Shown here: piece after piece, positions 21,976 through 34,289 of the stretch
How positions within the stretch are numbered: the stretch's first letter is position 1
How the letters are laid out: every line of letters starts with the position of its first letter
Assembly: GCF_024679245.1 (NCBI RefSeq)
Contig: NC_090179.1
Coordinates: 680,501-744,500, forward strand
DNA length: 64,000 nucleotides
Origin: Pseudorasbora parva
Lineage: Eukaryota > Chordata > Actinopteri > Cypriniformes > Gobionidae
Direction of reading: 5' to 3'
The notes under the pieces: generated by a model
Told to the model about the DNA's origin: nothing
The model's input: only the letters and a program-made list of their open reading frames with translations
Databases searched by the model: none
Program-made: the position numbers and the translations under genes

Positions 21976-23090
21976 AAAAAACAATAACACAAGATAAGGC
22001 ATCAGCAAGCACATTCTCCACACCCCTTATGTGTCGAATGTCCCAAGGATAGGGTTGTAAAAAGAGGGACCATCGAATAAGACGCTGGTTTGGGCTCTGC
22101 AAAGAATGTAAAAAGGTAAGTGGATTGTGGTCTGAGTATACCACAATTGGAAAAGTACCACTTGTTAGGTAAACTTAAAAAAACTGCAGAGCCCAAATCA
22201 ACGCCAATACCTCCTTTTCAATGATGGAGTAATGCAACTGGTGAGACTTAAACTTTCGAGAAAAATAACAAATAACAAACTGGTCTATCCGTTTGCAACA
22301 GTACCGCTCCAGCCCCAACTTGACTAGCGTCAACCTTAATCTGGAAAGGCTGTCCAATATGTGGGGCAACCAGCACAGGGGCAGTGCTAAGCAACAATTT
22401 TACATTATCAAAAGCCTGTTCGCACTGCAAGGACCACTCAAATTTAGCGTTTTTCCTCAATAAATCAGTCAGGGGATCGAGCGACCACTGATGAAAAATT
22501 TGGGCAGAAGTTCCTGTAATAGCCCACCATGCCCAGAAATCGCATAAGCTCTCGCTTCGTGTTAGGTGGAGGAAAACCATTTATTGCCAAAACCTTAGCA
22601 CGTACCGGACACACATGACCCTGCCCAACTACCTTCCCCAAATAGGTCACAGTCGCCTTAGCAAACTCACACTTTGCCAAGTTGACTGTAAGCCTAGCCT
22701 CTGCCAAACGCTCAAACAGTGCTCGGATACGTAACAGATGCTGCTCCCATGTGTCACTTTATACCACGACATTGTCTAAATAAACAGCACAACTATTTAA
22801 ACCGGAGGTTACGCAGTTCATCAAACGTTGAAGGTAGCGGGTGCATTTCTAAGGCCAAAGCTGATTACAGAATACGAATATAACCCAGAAGGGGTAATGA
22901 ATAAGGCAATCTCCTGTGCACGGGCGGTTAAAGGCACTTGCCAATAACCTTTCAATAAATCAAATTTACTGACATACCTTGCTGCACCGACCGAATCTAC
23001 ACAATCTTCCATTCGGGGTAATGGAAACAAATCTGGTTTAGTCACATTATTCACCTTTCGGTATGTAACGATGGCTATTGGTCCAGTTGG
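21976..23090 (-). pseudogene. Gypsy pol remnant A (RT and RNase H), degraded
   Basis: Minus-strand blocks in order: KVNNVTKPDLFPLPRMEDCV, FDLLKGYWQVPL, FGLRNAPATF, then VYLDNVV in the catalytic position (YLDD changed to YLDN) with a nearby stop at about 22757. After it come RFLGMVGYYRNFCPNFS, an RNase H start (FQIKVDASQVGAGAVLLQTD), HYSIIEKEVLALIWAL, YSDHNPLTFL and ENVLADALS. The frame changes at least four times. Integrase is absent: RNase H runs almost straight into the PPT and LTR at 21722. The upstream end abuts the LTR of another Gypsy element at about 23091. Inactive. Confidence 0.85.
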
Positions 23091-24121
23091 GCGCCAGACA
23101 GTTTACATAAACTGAAAAAGAATGTGGACTTTCCGTTAAACCCATACAACAAAAAAGGAACACAATAAATGTTGTATGATTTTAGAATTTCTTTAAGGCG
23201 TTTCACTTTCACAAAATAAATATCAGAAAAAACAAACAACAATAGTAATAACAGTGAGTTCAACCACTCATGCGCAGACTTAAGATATCAAACATTAGAA
23301 AAGAAATACATTCGTTAGGTCTGCAAATGGTTTAGTTATTTTCCTCGTGCGTCTTTGCACAGGCCAACAAGATTCAACAGGAATAATCCCTTTTAAATCA
23401 ACAAAAAAATTGTCCAACAATAGTCCATAATATAAGTAAATAATTAATGAAAATGAAAGTTCATCGAACACTAGGTTTGGTGTCCAAATAAAAGAAAAAT
23501 AATCGTTTTCAGAAACGGATAACTCCGACGGCGTAGATGCAGGTTGTTATGGGTTAATTGTTAAGTCTGGGAGAGCGCGGGGAAGATAAATGTATCCTTT
23601 TACCTTTCGTGGTTTGGACCAGTTGAAAGCTCGTAGAAGGAGGAATTAATGCTTGCCTGGCAGGTTCGCTTTGTGAATCCTTATTCAACTTTACCACCTT
23701 TGTAGCAATAATGCAATGTTACCGGTGTCCCGGTTCCAGCTCGATCAGTCGCTCTACTTCGTTCCAGCAAGACCATCCGCATTGATCGCTTCCCAATGCA
23801 GCTTTCGGACATTTACCCACACGATAGTAATCCAAAGAGCGTCTTCACGAGATGCTGAATACAACACCTCACTTCCCTTAATTTTTCCACGCCACTTCCA
23901 AAAACGTCCCCACCAGGCCCTCTCTTCCCTTTTTCTGCTTCCTACTTCCTCTTTGCTATTTCCACTTTCCCTAACGAAATCAACAAAACCCCACCTCTTT
24001 TCGTTTTCCCATTTAGATTTTCGTTTGCATTAATTTTAATAATGTAAAAACTGGAAATATATTTAGACTATTTGAACAGTATGATTATTAGTTACTTTTG
24101 TTTCTTTTGTGCACTGCTACA
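23091..24121 (-). mobile_element. LTR of Gypsy element B (about 1.03 kb) with possible PBS at its end
   Basis: On the minus strand a polypurine tract (GGGGGGAGGA) follows the pol stop, and the LTR starts TGTAGCAGTGCAC at 24121. Near 23091 the sequence reads TGGCGCCCAACTGGACC, which matches the first 11 bases of a Lys-type PBS before switching to pol of element A, so the end is approximate. Segment 23418-23655 is repeated at 28169-28408 on the other side of pol B, supporting LTR identity. Confidence 0.65.
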
Positions 24122-24156
24122 TCCTCCCCCCATTGGAAAATCAACCCATGGTTGGT

Positions 24157-27100
24157 CTACTCCTGAAATCCTAAGAATTCCTCTTCATCGGATGAGTCCT
24201 GAAATATTTCCAGAATTTTTGGTTTTTCCCATCTTTCTACTTCTTTAGCTGTAGGATAGCAAGGTTTCAGATTACAAACATGTATAGTTCTAACATCTTC
24301 ACCAGTGCTCTCCAGGACAACTTGATAATTTACCGGACCCAGCTGACGGACAACCCGGTAAGGTCCCTTCCATTTCTTACCAAGCTTGGCTGTAAACTGA
24401 TGTGGAGCACTGGATCTTGGAAAATTCCTTATCCACACTCTGTCTTGAGACTGGTAAGCCACATCTCTTCAGTTTTTATTGTAGTTTCTTAATTGCCTGA
24501 AACATGCTTTTTTCGAACTAGCATCGGCCTTAGCATGAAGCTGATTGAGTCTATCAATAGTTTCATAAAGTGGCGTATCTGGCAGAACCGGGATTGATGA
24601 CTTGAGGATTCGATCCATAGGACTCTGGAGCTTCCTGCCTATTTGAAGTTCGGCCGGTGTCAGTCCTGTAGTTTCCTGTACTGCGGTGTTCAATGCAAAT
24701 CTGAACTCAGGAAGGTATGCATCCCACTTTTTGTGATTGTCTTCAACGTAGGATGCAATCATACACTTTAAGGTACGATTAACACGCTCAGTCATGTTAG
24801 TTTGGGGATGATACGCTGTGGTAAGCTTTGGCATGACTTTCCATTGTTCACACAGCTCCTGGAAAATGGATGATACAAACTGGGAACCCCGATCCGATAG
24901 AATGTACGTTGGAACTCCCCATCGAGTAAGAATTTCAGTTCTAAAGACTCAAGTAATCGAGGAAGCGTTCGCGGTTCGAAGGGGGAAAATTTCCACCCAA
25001 CGTGTATAGTAGTCTACCACCACCATGATGTATTCATGTTGTTGTAAACTGCGGGGAAACGGCCCCATCAGGTCTACTCCCAGTAGCTCATTTGGTCTGC
25101 CCACAATAGTCTGTTGCAGTTTTCCCGAAGGTTTTTTATTGTCTCCTTTTAGGACTTGGCACTTCTGGCAGCATTTAATGAAGTGTTTTACTTCGGACCA
25201 CATCTTAGGCCAGAATGCAACATTGTGAAGCCTTTTGTAGGTTTTGAAGATGCCGAGATGACCAGACAGAGGATTTTCATGATAAGCCTGTAATATTCGG
25301 GATTTTAGCGAGGCAGGGACATAAATCCGGTAATGTGTTTGGTGCTCATCAACCTGGGTTTTCCTATACACTTTGTCTTCCAGGACTATATATTTTTCCA
25401 TCAGGACTGGATCATCGTTTGCTAAAGCACGGAAGACCTTTTCAATTTCGGGATCTTGGTGTTGCTCTTCCCACACAACATCAGTAGTAAAAGGGAAATC
25501 CTCTACCTTTTCCTTTGTAGAAAACAAGTTACACTCCCCAGTTAAAGTTATTCGAGAGAGAGCATCTGGAACAACATTGAGTTTGCCCCTCCTGAATTCT
25601 ACAACAAAATCAAACTTCTGCAATCTCAGAGCCCATCTCAATAGACGTCTTGTGGTTTTGTTAGAAGTTAGCACCCACTGTAAAGCAGAATGATCAGTAA
25701 CTATGGTGAAGATTTTAGGTTCCAAATAGTACTGCCACTTCTCTAGGGCCCATACCACCGCAAGGCACTCCTTTTCTGTTGCAGAATAGTTCACTTCAGA
25801 CTTACGCCCGTTTCACACATTCTCCGTCTGCAGTGCGTGTGCGGTGCGTGTTGCGTTGCGTGTGCGTTGCGTGTGCGTTGCAGGAGCCCCACACCCTGTT
25901 GTGCTTTCACATATACTGCGTTTGCAGTCCGCAACTGATCCACTGTTGCATACCACAAATGACCATTTATTCATTAGTTTTTATTTAAAATCCAAAGGTT
26001 TTTACTGAACATGCCTCGTCAGAATTGCAATTCTCTTTGTTTACTCTTTAATAGAAGTCAGGTTAATGTAGCCTACTACATTTAAACAACATTTTATTAA
26101 ATTCATTTATTCATATTTATATACTTTAGATTTAGCTCACACAAGTGGCAAAACATTTAAATATAGGTTATAGCCTTAAATCACAAACATTTTAAATTAG
26201 AAACTTACAATAGGCTAGTCTATTCAAAAACAGCCGACTCTCGTCTTTTCTTTCGTTTTTGCACCCTTTTAAAAGAAATCCTGCAAGTCAAAAAGAACTT
26301 TGCTTTTGACCCGCTACTCGTACTAGAAAGTACGAGTGTTATCCATTATGGCACTTTTTTTTACCTAAATTCCAGGTAAGGTGTCGTTTTGTTGCTTTAC
26401 TTGAGGAAAAAAGCCTTGTGTTGACTTTGAAACAGAGTATATTTTAAATGATATGCATCTGTGGTGAAATTACTAGATTTTCGCGTCAGTACATGTTTAT
26501 TTTAATGCGAACAATGTTCTGTCGCTTTAATGCAGCAACGCAGCGCAGCAAAAAATAGACTCGGTACGAAAACGATCCGTGCACTGCTGCAGACGCAACG
26601 CTCCTGGAACGGACTGACGGACCACATCCGTGTGCAGTGTAAAAGCTGTCATCCGTTAACTTGGGTACGGAAAAAAATACGCACCGCACACGCACTGCAG
26701 ACGGAGTATGTGTGAAACGGGTGTTAGTCATGGTCCTGCTGGCATACGCTATGACTTGTTCAGTGTCTGCTTTTAATTTTTGCGTAAAGACTGCACCAAG
26801 GCCAATTTCACTTGCATCTGTATACACTGTGAAGGGAAGATCTGGCTTGGGATGTCCTAGAACTGGAGAAGGCATGCTGACATTCAGGAGACCAGACAAA
26901 AGGCTGCCCTTTTCTTTTCAGATTGTTCAAGGGTGCAGAAAGTTTTGAGAAGTCGGGAACAAACCTGTGGTACCATCCAGACATTCCTAAAAATCTTTGA
27001 ACTTCTTTGAGGGTTTTTGGTACAGGATACTGCTGAATGGAACATATCTTCTCAGGATCTTCCGCAACGCCATTGGTATTGACAATGTGCCCCAAAAATT

Positions 27101-28002
27101 TGATCTCATCCATACATAATGTAGTTTTTTTTCAAATTGATAGTTAGTCCTGCTTGTTGCAGTTTGTCAAACACCATCTGGAGATCCAAAAAATGCTGTG
27201 TCACAGAGGAATAATAAATGATTATATCATCTAAATACACCAGACAACACTGACCACGTAAGTCTCCCAGGACCAACTCCATTAACCGCTGGAAGGAGGC
27301 TGGTGCATTTTTAAGTCCAAATGGCATTACATTAAAGTGGTAGAGGCCTGAGGAAGTTGTGAAGGAAGTCATGAACTTATTTTCAGGGGCCATCTCCACC
27401 TGCCAGTATCCACTATTTAAGTCAATAGTGGAAAAAATAGTTGAACCAGAGAGGGACTCCAGAATCTCTGTGATGGATGGAAGGGGATAGGCATCCCTTT
27501 CTGTGAGTGAATTGAGTTTTCTGTAATCCACACAAAATCTCTGTCCACCATCTTTTTTAGGTACTAGCACGACCGGAGAGGACCACCCAGACCGCGAGGG
27601 TTCGATGATACCTGCTAATAACATCTCTTGGAGCTGCTCTTTCACAATGGTCTGTTTTACAGAAGACATGTGGTAAGGTTTTTGATTTATAGGAATTCGG
27701 GCAGTTGTATGTATGTGATGCTGTAAAACATTGGTGCTACCAACTTCATTGGTACACGCTTTAGGATTTGTTTTTAGAATGTCCCACAGTTGTTGTTTTC
27801 CGAAGGGCTGTAGGTTTGCAGAAGACACAGCCTTATTTATATAATCTTGAACTTCAAGACGATCTTGCTGCTGAAACCCCGGAGGAGAAACTGAACTTAT
27901 AAGGACCAGTTGATGTTTTGTTTTACCCCCATCCTTACTGTTCCTTGTTGTCTGGGTTTGCCGTCCAGACACTGAGGAACAGTAAGGATGGGGGTAAAAC
28001 AA
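24157..28002 (-). pseudogene. Gypsy pol B: RT, RNase H and integrase, nearly complete but broken
   Basis: From 28002 downwards: PYHMSSVKQTIVKEQLQEML, FCVDYRKLNSLTERDAYPLP, the FSTIDLNSGYWQVEM block, and an intact YLDDIIIY catalytic motif. Then come RFLGMSGWYHRFVPDFSKL, RNase H (VYTDASEIGLGAVF, NYSATEKECLAVVWAL), the integrase His/Cys zinc finger (HLGIFKTYKR, CCQKCQVLKGD) and a core with GVDLMGPFPRS, LSDRGSQFV and MTERVNRTLK carrying the three acidic residues. The C-terminus ends in an acidic tail at 24157. Breaks are frameshifts near 27110 and 26900, stops at 24949-24951 and 24469-24471, and a 919-bp MITE in RNase H. Gag and protease are missing upstream, replaced by an inverted copy of the pol start. 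Function is inferred from motifs. Confidence 0.9.
25805..26723. mobile_element. PIF/Harbinger-like MITE, 919 bp, inside pol B
   Basis: Left end CGCCCGTTTCACACATTCTC and right end ATGTGTGAAACGGGTG, with inverted matches extending through CCGTCTGCAGTGCGTGTGCG. TTA flanks both sides (25802-25804 and 26724-26726). Removing the element and one TTA rejoins the RNase H reading frame (SRTMT to KSEVNYS), so the target duplication is exact. No transposase. A second copy lies at 31613-32481. Confidence 0.9.
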
Positions 28003-28171
28003 AACATCAACTGGTCCTTATAAGTTCAGTTCCTCCTCCGGGGTTTCAGCAGCAAGGTCGTCTTGAAGTTCAAGATTATTTAAATAAGGCTGTGTCTTCT
28101 GCAAACCTACAAGCCTTCGGAAAACAACAACTGTGGGACATTCTAAAAACAAATCCTAAAGTGTGTACCAA
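27749..28171. repeat. 196-bp inverted duplication of the pol B start
   Basis: Arm 27749-27944 is the inverted copy of 27976-28171, with a 31-base centre (27945-27975). Both arms encode the same peptide (for example GGKTKHQLVLISS), on opposite strands, with a few substitutions. The right arm ends exactly where an LTR segment begins, so it is a rearrangement breakpoint and not a normal part of the element. Confidence 0.9.
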
Positions 28172-28408
28172 TAGTCCATAATATAAGTAAATAATTAATG
28201 AAAACGAAAGTTCATCGAACACTAGGTTTGGTGTCCAATTAAAAGAAAAATAATCGTTTTCAGAAACAGATAACTCCGACGGCGTAGAGGCAGGTTGTTA
28301 AAAGGTTAATTGTTAAGTCTGGGAGAGCGTGGGGAAGATAAATGTATCCTTTTACCTTTTTGTGGTTCGGACCAGTTGAAAGCTCGTAGAAGGAGGAATT
28401 AATGCTTG
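28169..28408 (-). mobile_element. LTR segment of Gypsy element B
   Basis: Directly repeats 23418-23655 (for example CACTAGGTTTGGTGTCC and TCCGACGGCGTAGA) with scattered substitutions. It is joined on the left to the inverted pol arm and on the right to the gag-pol remnant of another Gypsy element, so neither natural LTR end is present. Confidence 0.8.
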
Positions 28409-29456
28409 GGGGGATGTCGATGGACGGATGTAACCTTGCTCCATTGCCTGCTTGATGTACTTCTCCATGGCCTTCTCCTCTGGGAGTGATAGAGGGTAAA
28501 TCTTTCCTTTGGGCACTGGTTCACTGGGCAGCAGATCAATGGCACAGTCCCATGGCCGATGGGGAGGCAGCTTGGAAGCCCGCTGGGGACAAAATATGTC
28601 ACTAAAGGGGGCGTAGCAGGACGGGACATCCACCGAACGTTGCTCGACGGGATTCTCGTTGGACGTGGTGCAGACATGGGGATCGTGGGAACCTGGAGAG
28701 GGACATATCGGTGGAGATTGGAAACAGTCCAGAAAACATGTGCTGCTGCTCTGCCGCTGTCAGTCTGATCAGTCTGTCAGCCGCATGGCCTCGTTGGCTG
28801 GTTCTGGAGGGCTGACACCATCTGGTCGGTGGAAGCATGGAGAGAAGGACGGCTGTCCCTGGTGTTCTTCGAGACACGACTGCATGTGAGTGGCGAAACG
28901 GATGGAGAGTTGAATGAACCTTTCAAGCCCGATGGAATCCTCGTATGCAGCGAGATGCAACCGCACTCGAGGGTCCATACCCTGTCGGTAGGTCGTTATC
29001 AGGGATTGTTCATTCCAGCCACTGGCAGCAGCGAGGGTATGGAACTGTAGGGCATACTCATTGACAGACAGAGAACCTTGTTTTAAGTGATAAAGCCACT
29101 CACCGATCGATGAACCCCACGATGGTTTCCCAAAGACCTCCTTAAAATGTGTGATGACGCGTGTCCACAAGGATTCCACCCATTGGAGTGCTTTACCCGA
29201 TAACTGAGATGTGATGAATGCCACTTTGGAACGATCGTGGGGATACAAGTGCAGCTGCATCTCCAATAAACCCGTTGCAATCCTCCTCCAAACCAGAGAA
29301 GGGCGGCGGTCGGGCCATGGGACTGGTGCACTCCATTGACGAAGAAGAGACGGTGTTGTTTCCAGAAGTGCTCGCGGGTGAAGATGAGGGTGCGCAGGCA
29401 GGGAGAGCTCGCTGAACAGCGTCGACGAGCTCTTGGAAGGGATTCGGGGTGCTCAT
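28409..29456 (-). pseudogene. Gypsy element C gag-pol remnant
   Basis: The minus strand starts with MSTPNPFQELVDAVQRAL at 29456, then shifts frame to a capsid-like region (MEMQLHLYPHDRSKVAFITS, FKEVFGKPSWG, GMDPRVRLHLAAYED, ending LEEHQGQPSF). It continues by an abrupt internal junction into the start of pol (DIFCPQRASKLPPHRPWDCA and LPEEKAMEKYIKQAMEQGYI). Protease is not visible, so an internal deletion joined gag to pol. It is cut at 28409 by the LTR segment of element B. This is the typical gag of fish Ty3/Gypsy elements. Confidence 0.8.
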
Positions 29457-29484
29457 CCTGGTGTGCGGTGTTGGTCCGGTCTTC

Positions 29485-29937
29485 TGTTACAAACAGAGAG
29501 GACACAGAGAACTGGGGACAGTGAAACACAGAGTTTATTGAGCTGAACCAGGATGAGTTTGTCAGAGGTGAGTGCAGGCAAGATGAATCCGACCAGAATG
29601 ACAATAGGGTAATATGATACGTCTTTGTTGCAGATGAATGGCGGAATGGCAGACTGAGAGACTGGAGCTCTGGAGCGATGGAGACGAGGAGCCAGGAGAC
29701 AAGACGTGGAAACACTCGGGAGACAAGGAGACACAGGTAAGTATACAGGTGAGTCCGTGGTAATAAGCATAGGCAGTAGCATGTGCAAACGAGACCAGAC
29801 AGTGACTGAGTGCGTGAGCAGGACTTAAGTGCTGGTGTTGATTGGCGTGCTGATGGAGTGTAGGTGTGTGTGATCAGTACTCTGGTGACTGTGAGCGTGG
29901 TGTCTGGGAAAGGGAGGAGCCTGGCATGCTTGTAACA
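29485..29937 (-). mobile_element. 5' LTR of Gypsy element C (453 bp)
   Basis: On the minus strand it begins TGTTACAAGCATGCCAGG and ends CTGTTTGTAACA, with TG...CA ends and TGTTAC/GTAACA terminal inverted motifs. The gag start codon lies 28 bases beyond. No tRNA-type PBS was recognised immediately after it. Confidence 0.8.
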
Positions 29938-30046
29938 TAACGGAAGCAAAAAAGCTTTGTTATTTTGAGACTTTGAGAGTTTGAGTCTTTAATTCTTCCT
30001 GTCAGTCCCATAGAGTCTATGCTGTATATATGCTGTATATATATAT

Positions 30047-30687
30047 TGTAACGAGGTTCGTAGATGGGAAGGAAGGAGGCAGGAACCGGCGAACGTTCAA
30101 CAAAGACTTTTAATTTAAAAAAAAACTGGGGGTAAGGACAAAGAGGCGAGAGAAATAGAGACTGGAGCACGAGGAGCGACAGAACGAGAGAGGGGAGAGA
30201 GGGAAAAAAATAAATAATAATGGTTCCAGGACACATTGCCGTTCGGCCCTCCGCCCGCCGAGAGGCTCTTCCTCGCGGTGCTGTGCAATGGCACTGGACG
30301 CTTTGTGGACAGCTCGATCCTCCTCTGCCCCTGGCAGCCGGCGGTGACTCCTCCTACTGAGGGACCCGGCAGTGAGCCCCGCACTCCCTTCTCCTCCCCT
30401 AACTGGCGGATGGCAGCAGGCTCCGGCCTACGGCAAGCGCAGCGACTCCTCCGCCCCCTCTCGGACGGCAGCCACCCCACCTCGACCCAGGGGCATGGCA
30501 GGGAGCTCTCTGTCCTCTCTGTACCTTCCTCGCTCCAGCACCATCGCCTCAGGCAGCCCTCGCAGTCTTCATCCATCTGCGCTGCCTGACCTCCTTAGCA
30601 CCGTGATCCCCCTCAGCAGCGAGGGCTCTTCGACAGCATGTCCCTCCTTCCTCCCGGGTTTTCGGCACCAGTGTAATGAGGTTCATA
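30047..30687 (-). mobile_element. LTR-retroelement remnant with primer-binding site, internally deleted
   Basis: On the minus strand an LTR end (GAACCTCATTACAC) is followed at 30652-30670 by TGGTGCCGAAAACCCGGGA, the PBS of the element at 54958 with one extra A. About 550 bases of GC-rich leader follow, then sequence ending GAACCTCGTTACA at 30047, matching the LTR end. So two LTR ends of one family flank a short remnant. ORFs on either strand here show no retroelement motif. Its 5' side is cut by the element at 30688. Confidence 0.6.
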
Positions 30688-31581
30688 CACTCAAAAAAAT
30701 GACTCTTTGAATGAACATAAAAAAATAATTGAAAGTATTTCCATATGATTAACTTGCTTTATTTCAGCATTATGCAATTCTGTTATTCCAATTTAATGTA
30801 CTTACGTTGGGTCAACTTAATTTATTAAGGTTGATTCAACTTATTTACTATGGTTGGGCACAGCTTAATTCAATAGTGTCAGCTCATCTACACAAATTTG
30901 TTGTAATCTTGTTGTATTAACTTAATTTTTTTTAGTCGTTTTGACTAAATTATTTTATGTCAATCCATTTAGATAAAGTAGGATAGAGAGGGATAGAACT
31001 GATGCCCATATGTATTCTATGGGAGCTGCGTCACATTAATTAGTTTTCTTTATTTCTATAAAAACTATTAATCAACAACACTTGATCAATTGCTAATTGT
31101 AACATGCAAGTATATGATCAAGTAAAGCATCTCTCATCACTGGCATTAGCACAGTTTCAGAACAGCATAGCTTAACCACAAGATCTACACTTCACGATAA
31201 TGGTAACCTCAAAAAATATTAACACAACATAACAACTTTTAAATGTCAAATATAACTGTAAAATACAACATCGATTGTTAACAGGTCTTTAATCCCTTCA
31301 CTAAATAACACATTAAACAGCTCTTAACTTCAACATTTACTCTCCTGATCCATCCCTAAACAACGCATGCTGGAAACTAGAAATACACTGCTAGTTCAGT
31401 CAGCGCAACATAAATGATTCATGTAGTCCCAACACACATGGTTTAGGTTAACTTAACATTCCAGTTCATTTAACATAATAAAATTGAGTAAAATGGCAAT
31501 TAAGTAAAACCTAAAGATATGTGTTGTTCCAGCTTATTTTATTTAAATAAACTGAGCAAACAGCTAGAATCATTTTGAGTG
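30688..31581. mobile_element. CACTA-like non-autonomous element, 894 bp
   Basis: Begins CACTCAAAAAAATGACTC and ends GATTCATTTTGAGTG-like (GAATCATTTTGAGTG), an inverted match. Phrases of TTGGGTCAACTTAATT type inside are common in fish elements of this sort. Flanking dinucleotides are TA and CA, so no exact duplication is seen. Confidence 0.55.
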
Positions 31582-31612
31582 CAGCCAGAGAAACACTAAA
31601 ATAACACAGTTA

Positions 31613-32481
31613 TGCCCTTTTCACACATACTCCGTCTGCAGTGTGTGTGCGGTGTGTGTTGCGGTGCAGGATCTGCACGCCCTGTTGTGCTTTCACATAT
31701 GCTGAGTTTGCAGTCCGCAACTGATCCGCTGTTACATACCACAAACACAGCATTTATTCATTATTTTTTATTTAACATCCAAAAGTTGTTACTGAACATG
31801 TCTCATCAGAATTGCAATTCTCGTTGTTTACTCTTTCATAGAATCAGGTTAATGTATACTACATTTAAACAACATTTTATTAAATTCATTAATTCATATT
31901 TATATAGCCCAGTACATTAGATTTAGCTCACACAAGTGGAAAAAAACATTTAAACATAGGTTATAGCCTAAAATCACAAACATTTTAAATTAGAAACTTA
32001 CAATAGTCTATTCAAAAACAGCCGACTCTTGTCTTTTCTTTCGTTTTTAAACCCTTTTAAAAGAAATCCTGCAGGTCAAAAAGAACTTTGCTTTTCACCT
32101 CCAAGAAAGGACAAGTGCTCTCCATTAGGGCACTTTTTTAACCTAAATGCCAGGTAAGGTGTCATTTCCTTGTCTTTACTTGAAAAAAAAGCCATGTGTT
32201 GACTTTGAAACAAGAGTATATTTTAAATTATATGCATCTGTGGTGAAATTACTAGATTTTCGCGTCAGTATGTTTATTTTAATGCGAACAATGTTCTGCC
32301 GCTTTAGTACACCACAGCAAAAAATAGACTCTGTGCGAAAATAATCGTCGCACTGCTGCAGACGCAACGCTCCTGGAACGGACTGACGGACCGCAGCCGC
32401 CTGCAGTGTGAAAGCTGTAATCCGTTAACATGGGTACAGAAAGAAATACACACCGCATGACGGAGTATGTGTGAAACAAGG
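31613..32481. mobile_element. PIF/Harbinger-like MITE, second copy, 869 bp
   Basis: Same family as 25805-26723: CTTTTCACACATACTCCGTC at the left and GACGGAGTATGTGTGAAACA at the right, with shared internal phrases such as TTTGCAGTCCGCAACTGATC. Flanks are TTA (31610-31612) and TTC (32482-32484), one base off a perfect duplication. No complete transposase. Confidence 0.8.
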
Positions 32482-33844
32482 TTCAAGAGCCCAACTGAAG
32501 CAAACACTTATCGCCATCATGGTTTAGCAGTTTAAAAAAAGAGTAAAAACTCAAATGCGCCTTTTACTTCAGTGTGCCTTTAGCCCCGTTGTACCTAACA
32601 AAAATGTTAGGAAAGGATTTATTTGCAGCTTTTAATCAAAAACAGGAAGTAAATTAAGGAATACAAGAGGGATACAATCTTAGGGGAATAATAATCCTAC
32701 CAGCTGTTTGTTAAAAAAATGTGCAAAGTCACCATGAAACAGAAGAGATCTTTACATCTCTATTGTGACGTATATCTTAGTGCAATGCTTCTCGAAGCAG
32801 AAAAATATATGGCAGGATTTGTTTTATCCATTGGCAATTAATCGGACGGTCCATAACGACTTTTTGGAACTTTAGCTTATTCACCGATTATTCACAGTCT
32901 ATACATACCATTCTCATCTCCATGCATGCCATAACTCTGTCTGTCATAGCCACCGCTAGCCTAGTTTAATACCAAGACTGGAGACGGCTCCATCTAGCCT
33001 ACTGCTCAATAAGTGAAAAAATAATGCCAACATTTGCCTTTTTAGGCTACATGTTGTGTATAGTTATATCGTTTACTAAAACCGATGGAAAATTAAAAAT
33101 TGTAAGCAGGTTGTCACGCTGGTTATGTTGACAGAAGTTAGCTTATTTTCAAGCATTGCGTAATATCATTACGCCGCTGCACCCATGGTACGGCAGCAAA
33201 GTTCCTTGATTATTATGCAGGAATGAGAGTATAGTTCCTAGCCATATCGTTCTAGAAAATGTTTTATTTTAAAATATATAAACACTCACTTTTCATTTTT
33301 GAGCAAGATGCTAATGGTCTAAGATTCAATGATCTATGCTAAGCTAGCTAAACGTGCTACCACCAGACCCAGAGATCGGCTAAATGGATTAAAGAATGGT
33401 AAAACTCCCGGAAAAAAACGTGCATAAAACTTATTTTGGCTTATACATTCATGATGGGCCGCCTCAAGAACTGTTGCTCTCGCCACCGCTCCTCTAAGTG
33501 CACATCAGGGCCTGAAACATTTCTCTCCTCCACAGGCTGGATTAATGGATTTTACGCCAGGGAGCATTTACTACTTTTAAAAAATGCAGGTTAGGAAGCG
33601 GGTCAGGTAACGTTACAATATTTTATTTTTTGCAGTCGGGTTAGCGGAAAAGAGTTGCGGGTGGGTTAGCTGAAAACGTTGGTCAGGTGCGGGTTGTTTA
33701 TACATTGAACCGCGAATATGGATAACCCTAACCCCATGATGGGCAATCCATTGCAGCAGAACAGGAAGCTAGACAGGAAGAGTAACTGAATTTCCTGTAA
33801 GACTTACTATGAGAAAAATCCTCTCTGCAGCAATGTGGAAAACA

Positions 33845-33845
<1 letters not shown>
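32482..33845. other. intergenic, no recognised gene
   Basis: Sequence after the MITE (AGAGCCCAACTGAAGCAAAC) resembles the arm of the 60511-63065 element at about 62812-62840, so a related old element probably lies here. The remainder shows no motif. Confidence 0.4.
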
Positions 33846-33929
<84 letters not shown>

Positions 33930-33941
33930 GTGTGTGTGTGT
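33846..33941. repeat. (GT)n microsatellite
   Basis: About 47 GT units with a single interruption near 33925. It lies about 0.4 kb upstream of the putative 5' exon of the receptor gene. Confidence 0.95.
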
Positions 33942-34218
33942 ACATACTTAGCAAAAGTTTAGGGACTGAACTGTCCCCAGCAGTGAGCAAAATCTGACAA
34001 AAGCCTCCCATGGGGAACAGCAGGGGAAGTCCTCAATTGGGCAAACAAATAAAAACAAATATAGCTTATAATGTTAGCAATATCCAATAATATATAAATA
34101 TATACTTAATATGTAAAATAAAATGTAGGGGTAGAGTTAGAATGGGAGTAAGTCAGTAGTAATTATAGTTATATAAAACTTTTTATATAAAACCAAAAGA
34201 AGCACATATCTACTCTCG

Positions 34219-34220
<2 letters not shown>

Positions 34221-34272
<52 letters not shown>
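34221..34272. repeat. (CT)n microsatellite upstream of the receptor gene
   Basis: About 26 CT units immediately upstream of the putative first exon. Pyrimidine tracts at this position can sit in a core promoter, but no function is shown. Confidence 0.9.
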
Positions 34273-34275
<3 letters not shown>

Positions 34276-34289
34276 TGTGTGTGTGGCTA

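Noticed and set aside
30236..30710. Plus-strand ORFs with Pro/Ser-rich protein
   Set aside because: They are antisense to the retroelement leader and show no domain or conserved motif.
31613..32481. Host ORFs inside the second Harbinger-like MITE
   Set aside because: They fall in non-coding MITE sequence shared with 25805-26723 and have no motif.
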